Shown here: positions 1 through 6,552 of the stretch, one piece after another | Numbering within the stretch: position 1 is the first letter of the stretch | Layout of the letters: each line of letters opens with the position of its first letter | Source of the DNA: Ramlibacter sp. | GTDB lineage: Bacteria; Pseudomonadota; Gammaproteobacteria; Burkholderiales; Burkholderiaceae_C | NCBI GenBank assembly: GCA_023701085.1 | Contig: JAMPXR010000067.1 | Coordinates: forward strand, 1-9,536 | Length of the DNA stretch: 9,536 nucleotides | Direction of reading: 5' to 3' | Translations under genes and position numbers: made by a program | The notes under the pieces: model-generated | Database searches by the model: none | What the model saw: only the letters and a program-made list of their open reading frames with translations | What the model was told of the DNA's origin: nothing

Positions 1-20
1 AGTGAACGCGACACCGACGC

Positions 21-97
21 GGAGTGGTAGTTCAGTTGGTTAGAATACCGGCCTGTCACGCCGGGGGTCGCGGGTTCGAGTCCCGTCCACTCCGCCA
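21..97 (+). tRNA. tRNA-Asp (anticodon GTC)
   Basis: The sequence folds as a complete 77-nt cloverleaf. The acceptor stem pairs GGAGTGG (21-27) with CCACTCC (87-93), followed by discriminator G94 and an encoded CCA (95-97). The anticodon stem pairs CCGGC (48-52) with GCCGG (60-64) around the loop CTGTCAC, which places the anticodon GTC at 55-57 and makes this an aspartate tRNA. The T-arm carries GGTTCGAGTCC. It closely resembles the proteobacterial tRNA-Asp consensus as I remember it. A strong terminator follows about 10 nt downstream, so this is probably the last gene of its transcript. Its promoter must lie before the window. Confidence 0.97.
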
Positions 98-106
98 AGA
101 AAGTGC

Positions 107-143
107 AAAGGGGCTGCGCATCGCGCAGCCCCTTTTCCTTTTT
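107..143 (+). terminator. Rho-independent terminator of tRNA-Asp
   Basis: A perfect 10-bp stem, GGGGCTGCGC (110-119) with GCGCAGCCCC (123-132), closes a 3-nt loop. AAA precedes it and a T-rich tract (133-143, TTTTCCTTTTT) follows. The A and T flanks can extend the pairing, so it may also work weakly in the reverse direction. It ends the tRNA transcript and separates it from the gene at 256. Confidence 0.93.
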
Positions 144-152
144 GCGCGCCGC

Positions 153-217
153 TTACCGGTCGTTTACCGGCAAATTCGTGCGGCTTCGGGACTTTCGGCG
201 CAGCAGCGACTATTTTT
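153..217 (+). promoter_or_regulatory. Duplicated promoter/operator block, copy A
   Basis: This block lies just upstream of the secreted-protein gene at 256 and matches copy B (2417-2482) at 43 of 51 positions from 158 to 208, continuing after a one-base gap to a shared TATTTTT. It begins with two identical half-sites, TTACCGG at 153-159 (T153 read from CTTACCGG) and at 164-170, whose equivalent bases are 11 bp apart. Downstream a possible -35 (GGGACT, 188-193) and -10 (TATTTT, 211-216) are 17 bp apart, which would place transcription start near 223. The -35 is weak, as expected of an activator-dependent promoter. The conservation is seen directly; the promoter role and binding by the neighbouring winged-helix regulator are inference. 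Confidence 0.6.
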
Positions 218-255
218 GCGTGGTCGCAGTTGGCGGCGCATAAAGGGGACAGCCC

Positions 256-690
256 ATGAAACTTCGCAATTCCGTATGCCGCTTCGGATTCCTCGCCGCC
301 GCCCTCTGTTGGGGCGCCGCGTTGGCGCAGTCGGGGACTTCACCGGTCGGCACGTGGCGCTCTGACATGATCGAAAAGCCGCCCTCTGGCGGTCTCGCGC
401 GGGTCAACGACACCGTCGAACTCACCGTGAGCAAGGTCGAGGCGGACCAGCGCGTCAGCGGCAACTTCGTCGCGTTCGAGACCAACTGGGGCATGCCCAC
501 CGTCCCTGGCTGCCGCAGAGGCCCGGTATCCGGAACCTTCGATGGCACTGCCTTGAAACTGGTCACTCAGGCCACCAGCCTGTGCCCCGAGCGCGTGTTC
601 GACCTCAGGGTGGAAGACGAAAAGCTGACTGGCAAGTACAAGCGCGAAGTGGTTGGATTCCTCGATGTGACGTTCACGCGCAAGCCGTAG
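256..690 (+). CDS. Small secreted protein of unknown function
   Basis: A 144-residue protein preceded by a good ribosome binding site (AAAGGGGA, 242-249). Residues 1-24 form a Sec signal peptide: basic start MKLR, hydrophobic core around 11-22, and cleavage predicted after ALA24. The mature part opens with a VGTW motif (31-34) and is rich in alternating hydrophobic residues, suggesting a small beta-barrel or beta-sandwich. It has two cysteines (C86, C110) that could form a disulfide in the periplasm, and ends in a typical last strand, DVTFTRKP. I do not recognise the family; a lipocalin-like fold is only a guess. It converges with the regulator gene, stops 18 bp apart. Its promoter block and signal-peptide codons resemble those of the propeller gene at 2626, suggesting shared control. 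Confidence 0.85.
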   Translation: MKLRNSVCRFGFLAAALCWGAALAQSGTSPVGTWRSDMIEKPPSGGLARVNDTVELTVSKVEADQRVSGNFVAFETNWGMPTVPGCRRGPVSGTFDGTALKLVTQATSLCPERVFDLRVEDEKLTGKYKREVVGFLDVTFTRKP

Positions 691-708
691 CGCGGCCGTG
701 CGCGCGCG

Positions 709-2394
709 TCACTCCGGCATGCCGGCGCGGCGCAGGCCTTCGTAGATGTGCTCGCGCTGCGCGAGGAATTCGCGCGCGTCCGAGACCTCCACGGCGCGCC
801 AGCGGCGCAAGGTGAAATCGGGGCGTAGCTGCTGGAAGCGCGCCACCTGCGCCCGAGCCTCCTCGACGCGGCCGGACAGGGCAAGGGCGCTCGCGAGGTA
901 CAGGTGGGCGAACGCATGCGGCGGCGTGGCCGTGGCTCCGTGCGCGAGGGGCTGGACTGCTGCCCCATGTTGTCCAAGTTGCAGCAGGGCCATCCCTTCG
1001 AACGTGTGCCACCGGACCAGCTTCGGGTCATTCGGACTCAGGCGCATGGCTTGCCGGACCGACTCGAGCGCTTCCTGCGGGCGGCCGAGGTGAATCAACC
1101 CGTAGCCGCGGCTTGCGAGGCCCCAGGCGTCTTTCGGGTTCAGCTCGACGGCCCGGTCGAACATCCTGAGCGCCTGCGCTGGCCGACCCTCTTCGATGTA
1201 CACCCAGCCCCGCGTGATGTTGGCGGGGACGCTGGTCGGTGCCAGCTCGACCGAGCGTTCTGCCGCCGCGACGGCCTGCTTGACCTTGCGTGCACGATCG
1301 GAACTGAAGCGCACGTCATACAGGTACGCGAACGCCAGGAGTGCCCAAGCGGACGCGCTTTCGTCGTGCAGCCGCAGCGCCTGTTCCAGCAGTGCCTGCA
1401 CCTGCTGCTGCCTTTCGGTTTCGGTCGTGGCCGGCGGGCCCCGCAGCAAGTCGCGGGCCCGGCTCACCAGTTCCGCGGACTTGACGGCGTCCGGATTGCC
1501 GCTGCGCTGCGCATCGGCGGTCCTCATCGCGTTGATGAACGCGGTGGTGATGCCGTCCACGTCCTCGCGCAAGTGCTGTGACCATCCCGGACCGATGGGT
1601 AACTCCTGCTGCCACAGCTGGACGGCGTTGGAAGCATCGGCCATGCGCAGCGTCAGTACCGGACGGGATTCATCCATCCGCAGCGCGCCTTGCACGACAT
1701 ACCGGACGTTCAGCTTGGTGCCGACGCTGCGCACGTCCACCAGCTGACCTTTGTAGGTGGAGGCAGTGCTCGGCGCCACGACCTTCAGGAGTCCCCGCCC
1801 GAAGATGTCCGTGACCGCCTCCGTCATGTCATCCGCGGCCCGGTCCTGCGCCGGATCGCCGGTCAGGTTGACGATCGGCAGCACCACGAACGAGCGCGGC
1901 GGCGCGGATGCGCTGGCAAGCGGTGAACCGGGCCAGGAGCGCCATCCCGTCGCGCCGGCGATGACCAGCGCAAGGACGCCGAGTCCCGCCACCAGCCGCC
2001 AGCGAACCGGCGCAGGCGGCGCCGCATGGGGGTCCGCAGGGGATTCCGCAGGGGGCGCCGCCGTGAGCTGCTGTTGCGAAAGGTCGCTCGCGACGAACGC
2101 GTAACCCACGCGCGGCAGCGTGCGAATCCAGTCATGACCCGCTTCGCCCAGTGCATGGCGGATCTCCTTGACGCATTGGACCAGCGAGTCCTCGGTGACG
2201 ACCACATCCGGCCAGACCGCTTGCATGAGCTCGTCCTTGCCGACCGCGCGGTTGGGGTGCTGGACGAGGTAGGAGAGCAGGACGGCGGTGCGCGGCCGCA
2301 GCTTCACGGTGCGGTCGCCGAGGACAAGTTCACCCCTGAGCGGATCGAACACTCCATGCCCCACCTTGAGCGTGCGTTCGCCTGGCGCGTTCAT
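709..2394 (-). CDS. CadC-type membrane-anchored winged-helix regulator with TolB-like and TPR domains
   Basis: A 561-residue one-component regulator. Residues about 8-103 are a Trans_reg_C (OmpR/PhoB/ToxR-type) winged helix: LRPRTAVLLSYLVQHPNRAV, the VWPD motif (60-63), a recognition helix around TEDSLVQCVKEIRHAL, and the wing RTLPRVGYAF. A Pro/Ala linker leads to one membrane segment (about 131-150). Residues 168-265 resemble the TolB/FlgO-like domain common in CadC-like and cyclase-fused regulators (VVLPIVNLTGD, LNVRYVVQGALR). About 340-530 are helical TPR repeats. DNA binding would be cytoplasmic and sensing periplasmic. The ATG at 2394 has a close GGGGA ribosome binding site (2397-2401 on the complement). 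It is divergent from the propeller lipoprotein gene and convergent with the secreted protein at 256, both of which carry the same upstream block, so these are its likely targets. The signal is unknown. Confidence 0.93.
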   Translation of the reverse strand: MNAPGERTLKVGHGVFDPLRGELVLGDRTVKLRPRTAVLLSYLVQHPNRAVGKDELMQAVWPDVVVTEDSLVQCVKEIRHALGEAGHDWIRTLPRVGYAFVASDLSQQQLTAAPPAESPADPHAAPPAPVRWRLVAGLGVLALVIAGATGWRSWPGSPLASASAPPRSFVVLPIVNLTGDPAQDRAADDMTEAVTDIFGRGLLKVVAPSTASTYKGQLVDVRSVGTKLNVRYVVQGALRMDESRPVLTLRMADASNAVQLWQQELPIGPGWSQHLREDVDGITTAFINAMRTADAQRSGNPDAVKSAELVSRARDLLRGPPATTETERQQQVQALLEQALRLHDESASAWALLAFAYLYDVRFSSDRARKVKQAVAAAERSVELAPTSVPANITRGWVYIEEGRPAQALRMFDRAVELNPKDAWGLASRGYGLIHLGRPQEALESVRQAMRLSPNDPKLVRWHTFEGMALLQLGQHGAAVQPLAHGATATPPHAFAHLYLASALALSGRVEEARAQVARFQQLRPDFTLRRWRAVEVSDAREFLAQREHIYEGLRRAGMPE

Positions 2395-2416
2395 GTTCCC
2401 CCATAAATCCGCGCTG

Positions 2417-2482
2417 CTACAGGTTGTTTACCGGCGAATTCGTCCAGTTTCGGGACTTTCAGCGCGGCAACGCATTATTTTT
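2417..2482 (+). promoter_or_regulatory. Duplicated promoter/operator block, copy B, in the divergent intergenic region
   Basis: Second copy of the block at 153-217, lying in the 231-bp gap between the regulator (minus) and the propeller lipoprotein gene (plus). It starts with CTACAGG (2417-2423) and TTACCGG (2428-2434), again 11 bp apart. It then shares the segments CGGGACTTTC and TATTTTT with copy A. The possible plus-strand promoter elements are GGGACT (2452-2457) and TATTTT (2476-2481), 18 bp apart. Copy B lies about 140 bp from the lipoprotein start, leaving a long leader, whereas copy A is about 40 bp from its gene. It is only about 25 bp from the regulator start, so occupancy could also affect regulator expression. 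Function is inferred from conservation and position. Confidence 0.6.
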
Positions 2483-2625
2483 GTTCCGATCGCAAGCGGA
2501 CATCTTTGAGGTAGGGCAAGGAAAGTCGATGGCGCTGCCTGGGCTGCCTGGCTTGCGACATGCCGAGCCGGCGGCGATGGAGCGACGCCGACGGGCCGGC
2601 TACCACAACCAACCAGGAGACCGCC

Positions 2626-4251
2626 ATGACTCTTCGCAATTTGCTGCTGCGCTGCGGCTTCGCCGCCGCCCTGGGGCTGACCGCTTGCTCCGGCGGTGAC
2701 TCCACGAGCCGCCCCGACGCCTGGGCCCAACCCGAGCTCTTTGTCGCAGAGTCGTCGTTCGCAGGCGTGCACGGGCTTGCGATCGATGCCAAGGGGCGGC
2801 TGCTGGCCGGCAGCGTCCTGGGCAGCTCGATCTGGGAAGTGGACCGGCAAACCGGGGCCTCCCGTGTCTTCATCGCGCCCCCGGACGGGCAGGCGGACGA
2901 TATCGCAATCGGACCGAACGGCGAACTCGCATGGACCAGCTTGGTGCATGGCGTGCTGCGCTATCGCGAGCGCGACGACGCGCCGGTCCGCGTGCTCGCC
3001 AAGGACCTGCCCGGGATCAACTCACTCGACTTCGACCGCCGCAACGGCAAGCTGTATGTCTCGCAGGTATTTGCGGGTGACGCGCTGTGGGAAATCGACG
3101 TCGCGGGCGCGAACCCGCCGCGGCTGATCGCCAAGGACATCGGCGGTTTCAACGGCTTCGAAGTGGGTCCCGACGGCATGCTGTACGGGCCGATCTGGTT
3201 CAAGCACCAGGTCGCGAAAATCGATCCTGCCAATGGCGCCATCACCGTCATCAGCAGCGACTTCCAGATTCCCGCAGCGGCAAATCTCGACGGCAAGGGC
3301 AATCTTTGGGTCGTCGACCAGCAAGCGGGTGAGCTGTGCCGCGTCGACCTGGCCACCGGCACCAAGACGGTCGCCAAGACCCTCAAGCCCGCCCTCGACA
3401 ACCTGGCCATCGCCCCCGACGGCACGATCTACGTTTCCAACTACGCCGACAATTCGATCGAGGCGTTCGACCCCGCCACGGGCGAGCTGCGCCTGCTCAC
3501 CAGCGGCAAGCTGCCCACGGCGATGGGGCTGCGGGCCGATGGCGATCGGCTATGGGTCGCCGGGTTCTGGGCGTTGCGCGGCTTCGACTTGAACACCGGC
3601 GACATCACCAACGACTTGCGGGTGATAGGCGTTGATTCGATGAGCAGCGTCGGCGTATCGGCGCAGCACCTGGCCCTGGCTTCCTTTTCCACCAACACCG
3701 TGAAGCAGATCGATCGCAGCACGATGAAGACGGTGGCCGTGGGCACTGGATTCAACATGCCGATGGACGCGATCCCGATGGATGACGGCAGCATCCTGGT
3801 CGCCGAACTGATGACGGGCAGCATCCTGCGCGCGAGCGGGCCCGAGCTGAAGCAGCGCGACGTGGTCGTGCAAGGCCTGAAGGGCACCATGCAAATGATC
3901 CTGGGCACGGACGGCGCCCTGTACTTCACCGAAGCTCCCGGTAGGCTCACCCGCCTCAATCTTGCCGACAAGTCCAAGACGACCTTGGCCAGCGACCTCG
4001 CGGCGCCCAAGGGCCTGGCTCAGACGCCCTGGGGCAGCCTGGTGGTGATGGAGGTGGCGGCCAAGCGCCTGACGGAGATCGACCTCGCCACGGGCGAGCG
4101 GCGCACCGTGGCCGCGAACCTGCCCGTCAACGGGAAGTACGCGCCCCCGAACGCCCCGCTGATGGCGCCGGGCCTGGCCGTGGACGCTCAGGGAAACGTG
4201 TACTACGGCACCGACCAGAACGCCGTCTACAAGGTGCGGCCGCAGTGGTGA
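2626..4251 (+). CDS. Beta-propeller (NHL/SMP-30-like) lipoprotein
   Basis: A 541-residue protein. I chose the ATG at 2626 because AGGAGA (2615-2620) precedes it and it begins a lipoprotein signal: MTLRN, a hydrophobic stretch, then the lipobox LTAC with lipidated Cys21. An earlier in-frame ATG at 2560 would add 22 residues without a signal. The mature chain is built of repeated blade-like units with motifs such as HGLAIDAKGRLLAGS, DNLAIAPDGTIYVSNYADNS, KGLAQTPWGSLVV and PGLAVDAQGNVYYGT, each followed by an IDLATG-type turn. This is characteristic of NHL, SMP-30/gluconolactonase and strictosidine synthase-like propellers; more than one propeller or a large one fits the length. No catalytic residues can be assigned, so a binding or scaffold role at the membrane is as likely as lactonase activity. 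It heads a run of envelope genes. Confidence 0.9.
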   Translation: MTLRNLLLRCGFAAALGLTACSGGDSTSRPDAWAQPELFVAESSFAGVHGLAIDAKGRLLAGSVLGSSIWEVDRQTGASRVFIAPPDGQADDIAIGPNGELAWTSLVHGVLRYRERDDAPVRVLAKDLPGINSLDFDRRNGKLYVSQVFAGDALWEIDVAGANPPRLIAKDIGGFNGFEVGPDGMLYGPIWFKHQVAKIDPANGAITVISSDFQIPAAANLDGKGNLWVVDQQAGELCRVDLATGTKTVAKTLKPALDNLAIAPDGTIYVSNYADNSIEAFDPATGELRLLTSGKLPTAMGLRADGDRLWVAGFWALRGFDLNTGDITNDLRVIGVDSMSSVGVSAQHLALASFSTNTVKQIDRSTMKTVAVGTGFNMPMDAIPMDDGSILVAELMTGSILRASGPELKQRDVVVQGLKGTMQMILGTDGALYFTEAPGRLTRLNLADKSKTTLASDLAAPKGLAQTPWGSLVVMEVAAKRLTEIDLATGERRTVAANLPVNGKYAPPNAPLMAPGLAVDAQGNVYYGTDQNAVYKVRPQW

Positions 4252-4299
4252 TGCTGGTCGCTTCGAGGCCGGCGTGCCAGATCGTTTGAAGGAGACATC

Positions 4300-4929
4300 A
4301 TGACCCAACTTCGTTTGATCGAAAAGGCCCTCGCGCTCTTCGCAGCGGTGCTCGGCGGCTGCGCCACGGCGGCGCCTGTGGCGGAGAAATGGTGGGGGCC
4401 GCCGCCCGTTGGAGCAACGTGGGAGACGGCACAAAAGAACACCGGCAGCTTCGGGTCCGACCGACAAGTCAAGTCGACCCGCCTGCCCGATGCGGCCTGG
4501 AACGGCGGGACCGCGATAGCCGTGCGTGTCGCGGCAGGCACGATGCTGATGCGCGTTGACGATGGCCGTTGGATCGCGTTCCTGGCTCCTGATGGCACGC
4601 CGGCCGTGACGTTCGATCCACCGATCGGCTGGGCTTACCCGATAGCGGTGGGAAAGAGCTTCAACATGGATTACAAGGCGACCAATGCGAAAGGCGCAGT
4701 CACCGAGGTCACCGGCTCTTGCACGATCGAGTCGTGGGAGAAGGTCGACGTGCGGGCCGGGTCCTTCGAGGCCTATCGGGTTGCCTGCAAGAACAACCTG
4801 GGGGAAGAGGGTGTCTATTGGAGCAGCCCAGGCGTCGGCGCCTTCATCAAGACACGCCTGCAACGGGCAGCCAGCCACTCCTCCGGCGCGGGAACGCAGG
4901 AATCAGAATTGGTGGTCCGACCCCAATAG
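4300..4929 (+). CDS. Lipoprotein of unknown function, paralogue-like to the gene at 5198
   Basis: A 209-residue protein with a strong ribosome binding site (AAGGAGA, 4289-4295), starting 48 bp after the propeller gene and probably co-transcribed with it. The signal peptide ends in the lipobox LGGC, giving lipidated Cys21. The mature chain has W31, W32 and W41, a PPIGWAYPIAVGKSF segment (107-121) and a C-terminal signature VRAGSFEAYRV (151-161) followed by YWSSPGVGAFIKT (173-185). The secreted protein at 5198 has the same order of motifs (VKAGSF, YYAPEIGIWVK), so both belong to one beta-rich envelope family that I recognise as recurrent but cannot name. C141 and C163 could pair. No enzymatic motif is visible; function unknown. 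Confidence 0.88.
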   Translation: MTQLRLIEKALALFAAVLGGCATAAPVAEKWWGPPPVGATWETAQKNTGSFGSDRQVKSTRLPDAAWNGGTAIAVRVAAGTMLMRVDDGRWIAFLAPDGTPAVTFDPPIGWAYPIAVGKSFNMDYKATNAKGAVTEVTGSCTIESWEKVDVRAGSFEAYRVACKNNLGEEGVYWSSPGVGAFIKTRLQRAASHSSGAGTQESELVVRPQ

Positions 4930-4976
4930 CCAGATCAGGAAAGCGGCGGCAGCCACCATTCGTGCCCTGCCCGCAT

Positions 4977-5162
4977 AACAAATGGGTCACCGTCGTCGAC
5001 GCATCCTGGAATCCGGCATGGGTCGGTACCGAGCAGCCACGCAACTTCAAGGTCAGTGGCGACACCTTGCAGGAAATCTCACCTTGGTTTGCGCGGCCCG
5101 ACAAGACCAACGTGCGGGTGTTCAACACCTACTCGCGGGTGCGGTCGCTCGCAAGTCCGTGA
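4977..5162 (+). pseudogene. C-terminal remnant of a lipocalin-like domain protein
   Basis: The open frame encodes 61 residues with clear resemblance to the end of bacterial lipocalin-like domain proteins (Pfam Lipocalin_5 type): SWNPAWVGTEQPRNF followed by KVSGDTL and a final RVFNTYSRVR. In that family the motif runs roughly as a small residue, PNWVGTxQxRxF, then GDxL. Such proteins are usually around 140-160 residues, and the N-terminal half (the GTW strand and following barrel) is absent here. No start codon or ribosome binding site precedes the conserved part; upstream sequence in the same frame runs into the 3' end of the lipoprotein gene without family resemblance. I interpret it as a gene relic left by deletion between two envelope genes. 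Recognition is from memory of the motif. Confidence 0.65.
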
Positions 5163-5197
5163 CATCCTCAAGCGAACACTGGAAAGGTAGGCCTACG

Positions 5198-5875
5198 ATG
5201 AGGAATTATCTGCTGGTAGCGGTTTTGGCGACGCTCTTGGCCGTCGCAGGGATGGCGGCTGGAGAAACCGTGCCGTGCCCACCGAAGAAGGCCGGGCAGT
5301 GGTATCGCTTCGCCAAAACGGACTTGTACGGCAAGACGATCGAGCAACTCACCAAGATCGACAGTGTGGAAGGCGAGCGGCTGTTCATCACCCAGAATGG
5401 GGAAGCGCTCGTCACCGACAGGATGCACAACTGGCACAAGCTCGGCGCGCGGGTGGCGGCGCCCAAATACTACGTCGTGATCGATTGTCCCTTCTCGCTC
5501 GGCGAAACCCGGATTTACAAGGACGTGGACCATGACGGTGACCCGATGCGCAAGCCTCTCTTTGGTTGGACGCAAGAATCGAATGCGCGCGGCACGATGA
5601 CCGTGACGGTCGCCCCCGAATTCGAATCGCTGACCGTCAAGGCCGGTTCCTTCAAAGTTGTGAAGATGGTCTCGGAGAACGTTTACCGTGCGAGGCTCAA
5701 AGCTGAGAGGGATCGAGGCATTAGTTGGGACAGCACTGCGAGGGTTGTGTCCTATTACGCGCCAGAGATCGGGATTTGGGTCAAATCTGAATCGACGGAA
5801 GTCATCCCATTGCCCGGGGGCGGCGGTCGTTATCGTGATCGCCTCGAACTCATCGAATACTCCATAGGCGACTGA
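5198..5875 (+). CDS. Secreted protein with AGSF/YYAP signature, unknown function
   Basis: A 225-residue protein. The ATG at 5198 is preferred because GGAAAGG (5181-5187) precedes it and it begins a signal peptide, MRNYLLVAVLATLLAVAGMA, with cleavage near residues 20-22. The same frame is open upstream to 4982, but that part has no signal and overlaps the lipocalin relic. The mature chain contains GQWYRF (33-38), a central SLGETRIYKD segment (100-109), VKAGSFKVVKM (147-157) and YYAPEIGIWVK (186-196). It ends with RLELIEYSIGD. The last motifs match the lipoprotein at 4300 in order and spacing class. In related proteins known to me this signature lies in beta-rich periplasmic domains without assigned activity. 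C27 and C97 may pair. It is likely the end of the run starting at 2626. Confidence 0.88.
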   Translation: MRNYLLVAVLATLLAVAGMAAGETVPCPPKKAGQWYRFAKTDLYGKTIEQLTKIDSVEGERLFITQNGEALVTDRMHNWHKLGARVAAPKYYVVIDCPFSLGETRIYKDVDHDGDPMRKPLFGWTQESNARGTMTVTVAPEFESLTVKAGSFKVVKMVSENVYRARLKAERDRGISWDSTARVVSYYAPEIGIWVKSESTEVIPLPGGGGRYRDRLELIEYSIGD

Positions 5876-5877
5876 CC

Positions 5878-5891
5878 TCGCGCATGCGCGA
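5878..5891. repeat. Perfect 14-bp palindrome between convergent genes
   Basis: TCGCGCATGCGCGA reads the same on both strands. It lies in the 60-bp gap between the stops of the secreted protein (5875) and the XRE regulator (5936). There is no T-tract on either side, so it is not a classical intrinsic terminator; it may act as a short RNA hairpin or be chance in GC-rich DNA. Confidence 0.4.
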
Positions 5892-5935
5892 AGGCCAAAG
5901 TGCCGAGCCGAAAGGGACGGCGATCGTTGCGAAGA

Positions 5936-6370
5936 TCAGCTGCCCAGCGCGCTGAGCCGGGCGTTCGCTTCCCGCTTGCCCAGACGCCTCAAGGCCGAAA
6001 TGGCCTCCTCCTGGCTCGCCCGGGGCCGGGACTTGCCTTGCTCCCAGTGATAGACGCTCTGCGCCGACACGCCCAGCAAGGCGCCCATCTCACGTGCCGA
6101 CAGGCCCAGCTTCTGCCGCCGCGCCGCCAATCCCTTCGGGCTGAACCGGAAACCCTTGGTCGGCTCCTCATGCTCCGGGTCGGCTGCGCGCGAACCGTTT
6201 CTGGCCTGGCGCTTGAGCTGTTGCTCCATCCCGGCCAGGCGCCGCTTGAGCGCGGCGATCTCGCTGCGGTACTGCGCGCCCTGCTTTTTCAGGTGCTGCG
6301 TTTCGCCCCGCACTTCCTTGCGGGCAATGCGCGCTATTTCGCCTTTCAGGACGGTTCCGATATTTGGCAT
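5936..6370 (-). CDS. XRE-family helix-turn-helix regulator with N-terminal coiled coil
   Basis: A 144-residue protein. I chose the ATG at 6370 (MPNIGTVLKGEIARIARKEV), a start typical of this family as I remember it; a TTG at 6400 would add ten residues without resemblance. No clear ribosome binding site is visible before 6370. Residues about 22-57 are rich in charged and Leu/Ile residues (HLKKQ, IAALKRRLAGMEQQLKRQ) and should form a coiled coil. Residues 80-117 form a Cro/C1-type HTH: LAARRQKLGLSAREMGALLG, then VSAQSVYHWEQGKSRPR. The N-terminus may mediate oligomerisation. It is divergent from the aldo/keto reductase gene across 182 bp, which makes that promoter or its own a possible target. 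No toxin partner is adjacent, so an antitoxin role is not supported. Confidence 0.88.
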   Translation of the reverse strand: MPNIGTVLKGEIARIARKEVRGETQHLKKQGAQYRSEIAALKRRLAGMEQQLKRQARNGSRAADPEHEEPTKGFRFSPKGLAARRQKLGLSAREMGALLGVSAQSVYHWEQGKSRPRASQEEAISALRRLGKREANARLSALGS

Positions 6371-6469
6371 TTTTTGTCGATGTGCTGAGGAAAAGCCCAA
6401 TGGTACCTATTGTGGAGCGAGCAAGTTGGACGTCGCGCGTTCAAGCTGCCCGGACGAGGGCTGCGCTGC

Positions 6470-6510
6470 CCTGGTGCCCGGAATTCCAGCGCGACCGTGG
6501 CGGCACCAGG
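6470..6510. repeat. 9-bp inverted repeat in the divergent intergenic region
   Basis: CCTGGTGCC (6470-6478) and its exact reverse complement GGCACCAGG (6502-6510) are separated by 23 nt that include the palindrome GGAATTCC (6480-6487). The element is about 40 bp before the aldo/keto reductase start and 100 bp from the XRE regulator start. It could be an operator for the XRE protein or a hairpin in the leader; neither can be decided from sequence. The rest of the 6371-6552 gap shows no convincing -35/-10 pair. Confidence 0.35.
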
Positions 6511-6552
6511 AAAACGCCCTATGCTTGCGAAACGAATCGATAGGCTGGCCGG

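Noticed and set aside
21..143. tRNA-Asp as an attachment site of a genomic island
   Set aside because: No integrase and no repeated copy of the tRNA 3' end was found in the window, so there is no support for integration.
24..365. 113-residue plus-strand ORF across the tRNA and the following gene
   Set aside because: It reads through the tRNA, the terminator and the promoter block and overlaps a well-supported gene in another frame.
904..1581. 225-residue plus-strand ORF opposite the regulator
   Set aside because: Antisense shadow of the regulator gene, whose domains and codon use are clear; GC-rich DNA commonly leaves long open antisense frames.
3550..4878. 442-residue minus-strand ORF
   Set aside because: It is antisense to the propeller lipoprotein and the following lipoprotein, spans their junction, and shows low-complexity His/Arg/Gly composition without any domain.
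5936..6370. XRE protein as an antitoxin
   Set aside because: There is no adjacent small toxin ORF on the same strand, and the coiled-coil plus HTH layout is that of a stand-alone regulator.
5900..6388. 162-residue plus-strand ORF opposite the XRE regulator
   Set aside because: Antisense shadow; the minus strand encodes a recognisable HTH.
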